This document shows positions 1 to 6,473 of a DNA stretch of 12,403 nucleotides, piece by piece. Within the stretch, counting starts at the first letter, position 1. Every line of letters begins with the position of its first letter. The translations under genes and the position numbers were made by a program. The stretch is taken from NCBI GenBank assembly GCA_025964635.1, contig JAOPYP010000553.1, forward strand, positions 1 to 12,403. The letters are read 5' to 3'. Source of the stretch: Actinomycetes bacterium (GTDB lineage: Bacteria; Actinomycetota; Actinomycetes; Streptosporangiales; Streptosporangiaceae). The notes below the pieces were generated by a model. That model saw only the letters and a list, made by a program, of their open reading frames with translations. It had not been told where the DNA came from and searched no databases.

Positions 1-2055
1 GTCACGATCCGGGAGCGAACCCGGGTCACCGGGGTCCTGACCGCGGACGGCCGCGGCGGCCGCGTGGTGACCGGGGTGCGCACGACCGACGGCGACATCG
101 AGGCCGAGATCGTGGTCAACTGCGCCGGGCAGTGGGCCAAGCAGGTGGCGGGCTGGTGCGGGGTGACCGTCCCGCTGCACTCCTGCGAGCACTTCTACGT
201 GGTGACCGACCAGATCGACGGGATCCACCGGGACCTGCCGGTGCTCCGCGACCCGGACGGCTACACCTACTTCAAGGAAGAAGTGGGCGGCCTGGTCGTG
301 GGCGGGTTCGAGCCGGACGCCAAGCCGTGGGTGTCCCCGGACGAGATCCCGTACCCGTTCGAGTTCCAGTTGCTGGGCGAGGACTGGGAGCACTTCGCGC
401 CGCTGATGGAGCAGGCCCAGCGGCGCATCCCGGCGCTGCGCGAGACTGGCATCAAGAAGTTCTACAACGGCCCGGAGAGCTTCACCCCCGACAACCAGTT
501 CATCGCCGGTGAGGCGCCCGGGCTGCGGAACTTCTTCGTCGGGGCGGGCTTCAACTCGGTCGGCATCGCGTCCGCGGGCGGCGCCGGGCGGGCGCTGGCC
601 GAGTGGATCCTCAGCGGTGACCCGGGCCTGGACCTGACCGCCGCCGACATCCGGCGGTTCGCGCCGTTCCACGGCAACACCCGGTTCCTGCGCGACCGGG
701 TCGGCGAGGTGCTCGGCCTGCACTACGCGGTGCCGTGGCCGAACCGGGAGCTGGCCACGGCCCGGCCGCTGCGCCGCTCCCCCGTGCACCACCTGACGGC
801 GGCGGCCGGCGCGTGCTTCGGCAGCCGGATGGGCTGGGAGCGGCCCAACGTGTTCGCGCCACCCGGTCTCATGCCGCCGAGCACGGAGCCGGTCATCGGC
901 TACACCTGGGGCGTGCCGGGCTGGCTGCCGTGGTCGGCCGCGGAACAGCGGGCGGCCCGCCGGGATGTGGCCCTATTCGACCAGACGTCGTTCTCCAAGT
1001 ACCTGCTGACCGGGCCGGACAGTGAACGGGCCCTGCAGTGGCTGTGCACCGCGGACGTGGCCGTGCCGCCGGACCGGACCGTGTACACCGGGATGCTGAA
1101 CGAACGGGGCCGCTACGAGTCCGACCTGACCGTGACCCGCCTGTCCGCGGAGGAGTTCCTGCTGGTCAGCAGCTCGGCCACGACCGAGCGGGACCAGGAC
1201 CACATCCGGCGCCGGATGCCGGCGGACGCCTGGGCGCGGCTGGTCGACGTGACCTCGGCCTACGCGGTGCTCGGCGTGATGGGGCCGAGGTCACGGGCGC
1301 TGCTGGCCGCACTGTCCACGGCGGATCTGAGTGATCAGGCGTTCCCGTTCGGGACGAGCCGGGAGATCGACCTGGGCTACTTCCGCCTGCGCGCGACCCG
1401 GATCACCTACGTGGGCGAGCTGGGCTGGGAGCTGTACGTGCCGGCCGAGTGCGCGGTCGGGGTGTTCGAGCTGCTCACCGGCGCGGGCCCGGGGTTCGGG
1501 CTGGCCCAGGCCGGCTACTACACCATCGAGTCCATGCGGCTGGAAAAGGGATACCGGGCCTTCGGCCGCGAGCTGACCCCGGAGTACGGCCCGGCAGAGG
1601 CGGGGCTGCTGTTCGCCTGCAAGCTCGGCGGCGACGTCCCGTTCCTCGGCCGGGAGGCGGTGGAGAAGGCGCGGGCCGAGGGGCCCCGGCGGCGGCTGGT
1701 CTCGGTGGTCCTCGGAGACCCGGCCCGGGACGGGGCGGAGACTCCCGGGGCCCGGCCCGGCCGGGATCACGGCGGGGACCGGGACCGCGACCGGCGCGGC
1801 CCCATGCTCTGGGGCGGTGAGCTCGTGCTGCGGAACGGCGTGCCGGTGGGCCAGCTGACCTCGGCGGCCTGGGGCGAGGCGGTCGGCCGGGCGGTGGGCC
1901 TCGGCTACCTGCGGCACCCGGCCGGCGACGTGATCACGCCGGAGTTCCTGCGCACCGGCCACTACCAGGTCAACGCCGGCGGCGACCTCTACCCGGCCAC
2001 CGTGTCCCTGCGCCCGCCTTTCGACCCCGCCGGCACCCGCGTCCGCGGCCGCTAA
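1..2055 (+). CDS. Dimethylglycine/sarcosine dehydrogenase-type FAD oxidoreductase with GcvT domain (5' truncated)
   Basis: The frame is open from base 1 and ends with TAA at 2053-2055, so 684 residues of a longer protein are present. The missing N-terminus would hold the Rossmann GxGxxG motif and the FAD attachment site. Visible from the left: the end of a DAO-type FAD domain (VNCAGQWA near residue 40, GGFEPDAKPW near 102, GAGFNSVGIASAGGAG near 182), then from about residue 290 an aminomethyltransferase (GcvT-like) folate domain with LEKGYRAFGRELTPEYGP near residues 514-531. This layout is that of dimethylglycine dehydrogenase/oxidase and sarcosine dehydrogenase, which demethylate N-methylglycines and pass the one-carbon unit to tetrahydrofolate, feeding choline/betaine catabolism. 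Substrate cannot be assigned without the N-terminus. A charged, low-complexity stretch of about 28 residues (bases 1717-1803) interrupts the C-terminal GcvT barrel. The next gene is 336 bp away, so this gene probably ends its transcription unit. Confidence 0.88.
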   Translation, partial: VTIRERTRVTGVLTADGRGGRVVTGVRTTDGDIEAEIVVNCAGQWAKQVAGWCGVTVPLHSCEHFYVVTDQIDGIHRDLPVLRDPDGYTYFKEEVGGLVVGGFEPDAKPWVSPDEIPYPFEFQLLGEDWEHFAPLMEQAQRRIPALRETGIKKFYNGPESFTPDNQFIAGEAPGLRNFFVGAGFNSVGIASAGGAGRALAEWILSGDPGLDLTAADIRRFAPFHGNTRFLRDRVGEVLGLHYAVPWPNRELATARPLRRSPVHHLTAAAGACFGSRMGWERPNVFAPPGLMPPSTEPVIGYTWGVPGWLPWSAAEQRAARRDVALFDQTSFSKYLLTGPDSERALQWLCTADVAVPPDRTVYTGMLNERGRYESDLTVTRLSAEEFLLVSSSATTERDQDHIRRRMPADAWARLVDVTSAYAVLGVMGPRSRALLAALSTADLSDQAFPFGTSREIDLGYFRLRATRITYVGELGWELYVPAECAVGVFELLTGAGPGFGLAQAGYYTIESMRLEKGYRAFGRELTPEYGPAEAGLLFACKLGGDVPFLGREAVEKARAEGPRRRLVSVVLGDPARDGAETPGARPGRDHGGDRDRDRRGPMLWGGELVLRNGVPVGQLTSAAWGEAVGRAVGLGYLRHPAGDVITPEFLRTGHYQVNAGGDLYPATVSLRPPFDPAGTRVRGR

Positions 2056-2098
2056 CCCCGCGGTTCCCCCGGCGCCCCCGGGTGCGCCTCGGCGCCCC

Positions 2099-2112
2099 GG
2101 TCCCCCGGGACC
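2099..2112 (+). terminator. Small GC hairpin after the amine dehydrogenase, possible terminator
   Basis: GGTCC and GGACC flank a CCCG tetraloop 43 bp after the stop codon, inside a very C-rich stretch. There is no T-run, which is common in actinomycetes. The stem is only 5 bp, so chance in GC-rich DNA is a real alternative. The longer inverted repeat at 2161-2236 could be the true terminator. Confidence 0.25.
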
Positions 2113-2160
2113 CACGTTCGCCCCACCCACCCACCTCTACTGCCTCACCGGCCACTTCCG

Positions 2161-2236
2161 CCCACGTTTCCCGCGGATCGTGCGCCGAAACGGGCAAATC
2201 ACCCCGCCAGGACGCACCGTGCGCGGGAAACGTGGG
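2161..2236. repeat. Long imperfect inverted repeat (15-bp perfect stem) in the intergenic gap
   Basis: The left arm at 2161-2184 starts with CCCACGTTTCCCGCG. The right arm at 2213-2236 ends with its exact reverse complement CGCGGGAAACGTGGG. Inward of the 15 perfect pairs, the arms mismatch at three of four positions and then pair again over 5 bp (GTGCG/CGCAC), giving 21 of 24 positions paired around a 28-bp loop. The loop contains a further CGGG/CCCG pairing. The shorter motif CCCACGTT also occurs alone at 2111-2118, exactly 50 bp before the left arm. The element could be a terminator for the upstream gene, a binding site for a dimeric regulator, or a member of a dispersed intergenic repeat family. 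The sequence shows only the symmetry. Confidence 0.8.
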
Positions 2237-2285
2237 AACCACCCCGAGGACGACTCCGGGACGGGGCCGTGCTGACGAACTCGCA

Positions 2286-2335
2286 TGATCACGGTCAATT
2301 TGTGACACCTACCCCTTCTTCACCGTGATCACGGT
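2286..2335. promoter_or_regulatory. Operator-like palindrome ACCGTGATCACGGT with a second half-copy, before the SulP gene
   Basis: ACCGTGATCACGGT at 2322-2335 is a perfect 14-bp palindrome. TGATCACGGT recurs in direct orientation at 2286-2295, exactly 40 bp before its copy at 2326-2335, so it can also pair with ACCGTGATCA at 2322-2331 as a 10-bp inverted repeat around a 26-bp loop. The intervening stretch (AATTTGTGACACC, CTTCTT) is noticeably more AT-rich than the surroundings. The palindrome ends 56 bp before the chosen SulP start, a normal place for promoter control. A weak -35-like TTGTGA lies at 2300-2305, but no convincing -10 hexamer follows. Regulator unknown. A dispersed repeat or RNA hairpin is the main alternative. 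Confidence 0.55.
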
Positions 2336-2379
2336 TCAGCGCCGGGTCGGGAGGAGGATGGCGGGGCGCAGTGGCGTAC

Positions 2380-2387
2380 GGAGGGGG
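2380..2387 (+). promoter_or_regulatory. Ribosome binding site that decides the SulP start
   Basis: GGAGGGGG at 2380-2387 has its GGAGG core 7 nt before GTG at 2392. The upstream in-frame GTG at 2371 has GGAGGAGG (2350-2357) 13 nt away, which is too far. That upstream purine run instead sits directly against an out-of-frame ATG at 2358. The downstream GTG is therefore preferred. Confidence 0.6.
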
Positions 2388-2391
2388 TCTG

Positions 2392-4101
2392 GTGAGGTCG
2401 GTAGCCGGGTGGGCGCGGCAGCCGCGGGAGTGGCCGGTGCTGCAGGGGCTGCTGCCGCTCCGCCGGGACCAGGTGCCCGGGGACCTGCTCGCCGGGGTCA
2501 CGCTGGCCGCGCTGGGCATCCCCGAGGTGCTCGGCTACGCCCGGATCGCCGGGATGCCGGTGGTCACCGGGCTGTACACGCTGCTGCTGCCGATGGCCCT
2601 GTTCGCCGTGTTCGGCGCCTCGCGCCACCTGGTCGTCGCGGCGGACTCCGCGACCGCGGCCATCCTGGCCGCGGCCCTGATCCGGCTGGCCGACCCCGGC
2701 TCGGCGCAGTACATCCGGCTGGCCGGGCTCGCGGCCCTGCTCACCGGCGCCCTGCTGCTGATCGCCCGGCTGGCCCGGCTCGGCTTCCTGGCCAACTTCC
2801 TGTCCCGCACGGTGCTGCTCGGCTTCCTGACCGGGGTCGGGATCCAGGTCGCGATCGGGCAGCTGCCGGACATGCTCGGGGTCAGCGCGCCCAGCCCGCA
2901 TACGGTGATCAAGCTCGGGCAGACGGTTGAGGCACTTCCCCAGGCCCACGGCCTCACCGTCGCCGTGTCGCTCAGCGTGGTGGCGGTGATGATGGCCGCC
3001 CGCCGGATCACCCGGCGGATCCCCGGCGCGCTGATCGCGGTCGTCGGCGCGATCATCGCCAGCCGGGTGGCCGATCTGGCCGCGCACGGGGTCAGCGTGC
3101 TCGGCTACGTGCCCCGCGGGCTGCCCGCCGTCGGGCTGCCGGCCCTCGGGCGGCACGACGCCCTCGCGCTGCTGGGCACCTCAGCGTCAATCTTCATCGT
3201 CATCCTGGCCCAGAGCGCGGCCACCGCCCGCGCGTACGCGGCCAAGTACGCCGAGCCGTTCGGCACGGACACCGACCTGATCGGGCTGGGGGCGGGCAAC
3301 ATCGCCGCCGCCTTCACCGGCACGTTCGTGGTGAACGGGAGCCCGACCAAGACCCAGATCGTCGACGACGCGGGCGGCCGCAGCCAGCTGGCCACGCTCA
3401 CCACCAGCGCGGTCGCCCTCGTGGTGCTGCTCGTCGCCACCGGACCGCTCAGCTTCCTCCCGGACGCCGCGCTGGCCGCGGTGGTGTTCCTGATCGGCGC
3501 CGAACTGGTGGACGTCCGCGGCATCCGGCGGCTTCTGCGGGTCCGCCCCTACGAGTTCGCGGTCGCCGTGATCACCGCGGCGGCCGTGGTGGCCCTGAGC
3601 GTCCAGGACGGCATTCTGGTCGCCGTGATCGCCTCGATCATCGATCACCTGCGGCACAGTTACCGGCCCCGCAACAGCGTGCTGGTGAAGTCGGCGGAAG
3701 GGCACTGGAAGACCACGCCGGTGACGCGGGGCGCGCGGACCGAGCCGGGGCTGGTCATCTACCGTTTCGGCACCAGCCTGTACTTCGCGAACACCTCCCG
3801 GCTGCTGGAAGACCTCATGGCGATCACCGCCCAGGGTGGCCCGCTGCACTGGTTCGTCCTCGACGGCGCGGCCATCGGTGACGTGGACTACACGGCCTCC
3901 TCGATGCTGAGCGGCGCCATCGCCCAGCTGCATCAGCGGCACGTCCGGTTCGTGGTGACCAGCCTGATGACGCCGGTACACCACCAGCTCGAGCACTACG
4001 GGATCACCGGCGCCGCCGGCCCGGACGCGTACTTCGACACGCCGGGTGAGGCCCTCGAGGCGTTCAGCGCCAGCACTTCCCGGCCGGACCCTCCCAGCTG
4101 A
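2392..4101 (+). CDS. SulP (SLC26-type) anion permease with C-terminal STAS domain
   Basis: An integral membrane carrier of about 569 residues, a normal SulP length. It starts with a short cytoplasmic segment, then LPGDLLAGVTLAA-like entry sequence (here QVPGDLLAGVTLAALGIPEVLGYARIAG), and continues with roughly a dozen hydrophobic segments up to about residue 418. NGSPTKT (about residues 315-321) followed by DDAGGRSQLA matches the conserved region before the last transmembrane helices in one bacterial SulP group. A cytoplasmic STAS domain follows (about 448-561), containing VLDGAAIGDVDYTASSML. SulP proteins move sulfate, bicarbonate, or other anions by proton or sodium symport or by exchange. 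The substrate cannot be read from sequence, and there are no sulfate-assimilation or carbonic anhydrase genes alongside. Upstream lie an operator-like palindrome and the larger inverted repeat. A GTG at 2371 would add 7 residues. Confidence 0.88.
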   Translation: MRSVAGWARQPREWPVLQGLLPLRRDQVPGDLLAGVTLAALGIPEVLGYARIAGMPVVTGLYTLLLPMALFAVFGASRHLVVAADSATAAILAAALIRLADPGSAQYIRLAGLAALLTGALLLIARLARLGFLANFLSRTVLLGFLTGVGIQVAIGQLPDMLGVSAPSPHTVIKLGQTVEALPQAHGLTVAVSLSVVAVMMAARRITRRIPGALIAVVGAIIASRVADLAAHGVSVLGYVPRGLPAVGLPALGRHDALALLGTSASIFIVILAQSAATARAYAAKYAEPFGTDTDLIGLGAGNIAAAFTGTFVVNGSPTKTQIVDDAGGRSQLATLTTSAVALVVLLVATGPLSFLPDAALAAVVFLIGAELVDVRGIRRLLRVRPYEFAVAVITAAAVVALSVQDGILVAVIASIIDHLRHSYRPRNSVLVKSAEGHWKTTPVTRGARTEPGLVIYRFGTSLYFANTSRLLEDLMAITAQGGPLHWFVLDGAAIGDVDYTASSMLSGAIAQLHQRHVRFVVTSLMTPVHHQLEHYGITGAAGPDAYFDTPGEALEAFSASTSRPDPPS

Positions 4102-4133
4102 TAACGGCCGCGGCCCAGACGCGGGGCGCCCGA

Positions 4134-4154
4134 CGGGCGGGCTTCAGCCGCCCG
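4134..4154 (+). terminator. Candidate terminator hairpin after the SulP gene
   Basis: CGGGCGG (4134-4140) and CCGCCCG (4148-4154) form a 7-bp perfect stem around GCTTCAG, 33 bp after the stop. A shifted register, GGCGGGC with GCCCGCC, is also possible. No T-tract follows directly, but TTCTTGAAGAATTT comes about 10 bp later. Plausible as an actinomycete terminator, unproven. Confidence 0.4.
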
Positions 4155-4164
4155 CCACATGCAG

Positions 4165-4175
4165 TTCTTGAAGAA
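4165..4175. promoter_or_regulatory. AT-rich palindrome TTCTTGAAGAA before the phosphoesterase gene
   Basis: TTCTT-G-AAGAA is a perfect 5-1-5 palindrome in a gap that is otherwise GC-rich. TTGAAG at 4168-4173 resembles a -35 hexamer (4 of 6 to TTGACA), but at 17 bp spacing the would-be -10 (TTGGCT, 4191-4196) is poor. It could be an operator, a promoter part, or chance. It lies about 80 bp before the start codon. Confidence 0.3.
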
Positions 4176-4211
4176 TTTCCCGGGCGGTGCTTGGCTTCGC
4201 TGCGGAACGCG

Positions 4212-4250
4212 GGCCGTCCGGTGGGGACGGCCGGCGTGGTGCGCCGGAGG
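4212..4250 (+). promoter_or_regulatory. Two overlapping leader hairpins, the second covering the phosphoesterase ribosome binding site
   Basis: Stem 1 pairs GGCCGTCC (4212-4219) with GGACGGCC (4225-4232), 8 perfect bp. Stem 2 pairs CCGGCG (4231-4236) with CGCCGG (4242-4247), 6 perfect bp. They share bases 4231-4232, so both cannot form fully at once. Stem 2 takes up the first two bases of GGAGG (4246-4250), which is part of GGAGGTGA, a full match to the usual 16S tail, 6 nt before ATG 4257. The arrangement resembles a translational switch. In DNA this GC-rich, two short stems can also arise by chance. Confidence 0.4.
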
Positions 4251-4256
4251 TGACCC

Positions 4257-6440
4257 ATGGCCAGAAAGTTCGTTCCTGCCGTGCTCTCGCTGGGGGCAGC
4301 GGGGGCGCTGGCGCTCAGCCTGACCGCTGCGGCCTCGGCACCCGGGGGGCCGGCCGGGCGGGCCGGGCGAGCTGCCCAGGCCGCCGCGGGTCAGGGCGGC
4401 ACGTGCGTGCTCGGCGCGGGCGGAAAGATCCGCCACGTCATCTACATGCAGTTCGACAACACGCACTACACCCGGGACAACCCGAACGTGCCCAGCGACC
4501 TGCAGCAGATGCCCAACCTGCTGCACTTCCTCACCGGCCAGGGCACCCTGGTCACGCACGAGCACACGCCGCTGATCGCGCACACGGCCAACGACATCGT
4601 CACGTCAGAGTCCGGTCTGTACGGCAGCCACCAGGGCATGCCCATCGCCAACACGTACAACTACTACAAGCCGGACGGGGTCACCGACACGGCGGGCTCG
4701 TTCGCCTACTGGACCGACCCCATCGTGGACTACACCACCGCGACGAGCGCGCCGGTGGGCGATTCCACCCCCACCATGGTCAGCCCGAGCGGCGCCAACG
4801 CTCCGGCTCCCTGGGCGTCCTACACCCGGGCGGGCTGCAACTTCGGCACGGTCGCCGGGGCTAATACGGAACTGGAGAACACCGTCCCCGACGTCTCCCA
4901 CGTCTTCGGGGCGAACTCGCCCGAAGCGAAGGAGGCGGCGAATCCCACGCTGCAGAACAAGGCGGCGGCCGATTTCGAGGGCCTGGCCGTGCACTGCGCC
5001 CAGGGTGCCAGTGTCTGCAACAGCGCCCGCGGCGGGCGTCCGGACGTGCTGCCGAATGAGCCCGGCGGCTACCACGGATACCAGGCGCTGTACGGCAGCA
5101 AGTTCGTCCAGCCAGTCATCAGCCCCGCCGGGCCGGTCCGGAACCTGAGCGGCGCGGTGATCAGGGACTCCAGCGGGGACATCGGCTTCCCCGGTTACAA
5201 CGGCATGACCGGCGCGAACGCGCTCGCCTACACGCTGGACATGCAGCTGCACGGCGTCCCGGTCACCGACACCTACCTGAGCGACATGCACGAGTCGTGG
5301 AAGACCGGGAGCCCTTTCGGGCCCGGCCAGGCCGGGTACCAGAAGCAGCTGCGGGAGGAGAACGCCGCGTTCGGCACGTTCTTCGCGGAGCTGGCCGCCC
5401 ACGGGATCACCAGGCAGAACACGCTGTTCGTGGTCACGGCCGACGAGGGTGACCACTTCGTCGGCGGCCCGGCCAGCCCGGCCGGCTGCAACGGGGTGAC
5501 TGTGACCTGCCACTACTCCCGGATTGGCGAGGTCAACGGCAACCTGACCGGGCTGCTGGGCGCCGCCGGGATCACCGCGCCGTTCGACGTCGCGGCGGAC
5601 TCCGCCCCGGTCGTCTATGTGCACGGCCAGCCCACCCGGACCGCCGGGCAGGCCCGGTCGCTGGAGCAGGCCGCGGCCGCGCTGAAGGGGCAGGATCTGG
5701 CCACCGGGAGGACGGTGCGGCTCACCAACTACCTGGCCGACCCGGTCGAGCTGAAACTGCTGCACATGGTCACCGGGGACGCTAAGCGCACTCCCTCATT
5801 GGTGCTGTTCGGCAACCAGGACTTCTGGCTCAGCAGCGGCAAGACGAGCTGCGGCTCGTCCTGCTTCACCGAGACGGCCGGCACCGACGCCTGGAACCAC
5901 GGTGACGTCAGCCCGCAGATCAACACCACCTGGCTGGGCCTGGCCGGCCCGGGCGTGGCGCACCGGGGCGTGGACAGCACGCTCTGGTCGGATCACACGA
6001 ACATCCAGCCGACGATCATGGCCCTGCTCGGGCTGCGTGACGACTACGCCCCGGACGGCCGGGTGCTCAGCGAGATCTTCACGCGCGCCGCGCTGCCCGC
6101 CGGGATGCGCCCGGACCGGCCGGCTCTGCTGGCGCTCGGCCGGGTCTATACCCAGATCGAGGCGCCCGTCGGCGCTTTCGGGCTGGACACCCTGAAGGCC
6201 TCGACCGGGGCCCTGGCCAGCCACTCACCCGGTGACGCCACCTACTCCCGGATCGAGCAGAAACTCCGGCAGCTGGGGAGCGAGCGGGACGCCCTCGGGG
6301 CCCGCATGCGGGCGCTGCTGCTCGGCGCGGCATTTGGCGGCCATGCGGTGGCTCCTGGCGCGGCCGCCGACCTCATCCGGCAGGGCGAGCGGCTCCTCGG
6401 GCAGGCCGCGGTGCTGGCCGGGTCCGCCCGGGTCAGCTAG
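4257..6440 (+). CDS. Secreted phosphoesterase of the alkaline phosphatase superfamily
   Basis: A 727-residue exported protein. ATG at 4257 follows GGAGGTGA at ideal spacing. The N-terminus is a classical signal peptide: MARK, a hydrophobic core LSLGAAGALALSL, and a likely signal peptidase site after ASA (residue 28). Metal-site candidates follow the order of the superfamily: D68 in MQFDN; the segment HTANDIVTSESGLYG (109-123), where T110 is my guess for the nucleophile; D343 and H345 in YLSDMHESW; D396 and H400 in TADEGDH; H548 in WNHGD; and D579-H580 in WSDHTNIQPT. Residues about 615-727 form a mostly helical C-terminal extension. Several cysteines suggest disulfides in the exported protein. 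These enzymes hydrolyse phosphate mono- or diesters outside the cell; the exact substrate is unknown. No PHO-box-like repeats were recognised upstream. The gene converges on the homogentisate operon, with 20 bp between stop codons. Confidence 0.8.
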   Translation: MARKFVPAVLSLGAAGALALSLTAAASAPGGPAGRAGRAAQAAAGQGGTCVLGAGGKIRHVIYMQFDNTHYTRDNPNVPSDLQQMPNLLHFLTGQGTLVTHEHTPLIAHTANDIVTSESGLYGSHQGMPIANTYNYYKPDGVTDTAGSFAYWTDPIVDYTTATSAPVGDSTPTMVSPSGANAPAPWASYTRAGCNFGTVAGANTELENTVPDVSHVFGANSPEAKEAANPTLQNKAAADFEGLAVHCAQGASVCNSARGGRPDVLPNEPGGYHGYQALYGSKFVQPVISPAGPVRNLSGAVIRDSSGDIGFPGYNGMTGANALAYTLDMQLHGVPVTDTYLSDMHESWKTGSPFGPGQAGYQKQLREENAAFGTFFAELAAHGITRQNTLFVVTADEGDHFVGGPASPAGCNGVTVTCHYSRIGEVNGNLTGLLGAAGITAPFDVAADSAPVVYVHGQPTRTAGQARSLEQAAAALKGQDLATGRTVRLTNYLADPVELKLLHMVTGDAKRTPSLVLFGNQDFWLSSGKTSCGSSCFTETAGTDAWNHGDVSPQINTTWLGLAGPGVAHRGVDSTLWSDHTNIQPTIMALLGLRDDYAPDGRVLSEIFTRAALPAGMRPDRPALLALGRVYTQIEAPVGAFGLDTLKASTGALASHSPGDATYSRIEQKLRQLGSERDALGARMRALLLGAAFGGHAVAPGAAADLIRQGERLLGQAAVLAGSARVS

Positions 6441-6446
6441 CAGGGG

Positions 6447-6473
6447 TCAGCCAGCCGGGTTCAGCCAGCCGGG
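6447..6473. repeat. Tandem 14-bp duplication at the convergent gene junction
   Basis: TCAGCCAGCCGGG occurs at 6447-6459 and again at 6461-6473, period 14. The second copy holds the fahA stop codon (TCA on + at 6461-6463) and its last codons. The first copy lies just beyond it. The end of fahA has therefore been duplicated in tandem, leaving a copy of its last codons and stop downstream. The 14-bp period is not a multiple of three, so the copy is not in the fahA frame. Confidence 0.7.

Noticed and set aside
1291..2130. A 279-codon - strand open frame opposite the 3' half of the amine dehydrogenase
   Set aside because: Shadow of the GcvT-domain coding sequence, with a Gly/Ala/Arg/Pro-rich product and no motifs.
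2325..2930. Out-of-frame ATG at 2358 directly after GGAGGAGG, in an open frame running into the SulP gene
   Set aside because: The encoded product is Arg/Ala/Gly-rich and without hydrophobic segments, while the alternative frame encodes the permease. Kept only as a note that the purine run there may affect initiation.
4605..5765. A 386-codon - strand open frame opposite the phosphoesterase
   Set aside because: No recognisable domain and a composition typical of antisense shadow frames; the + strand has a signal peptide, a strong ribosome binding site and metal-binding motifs.
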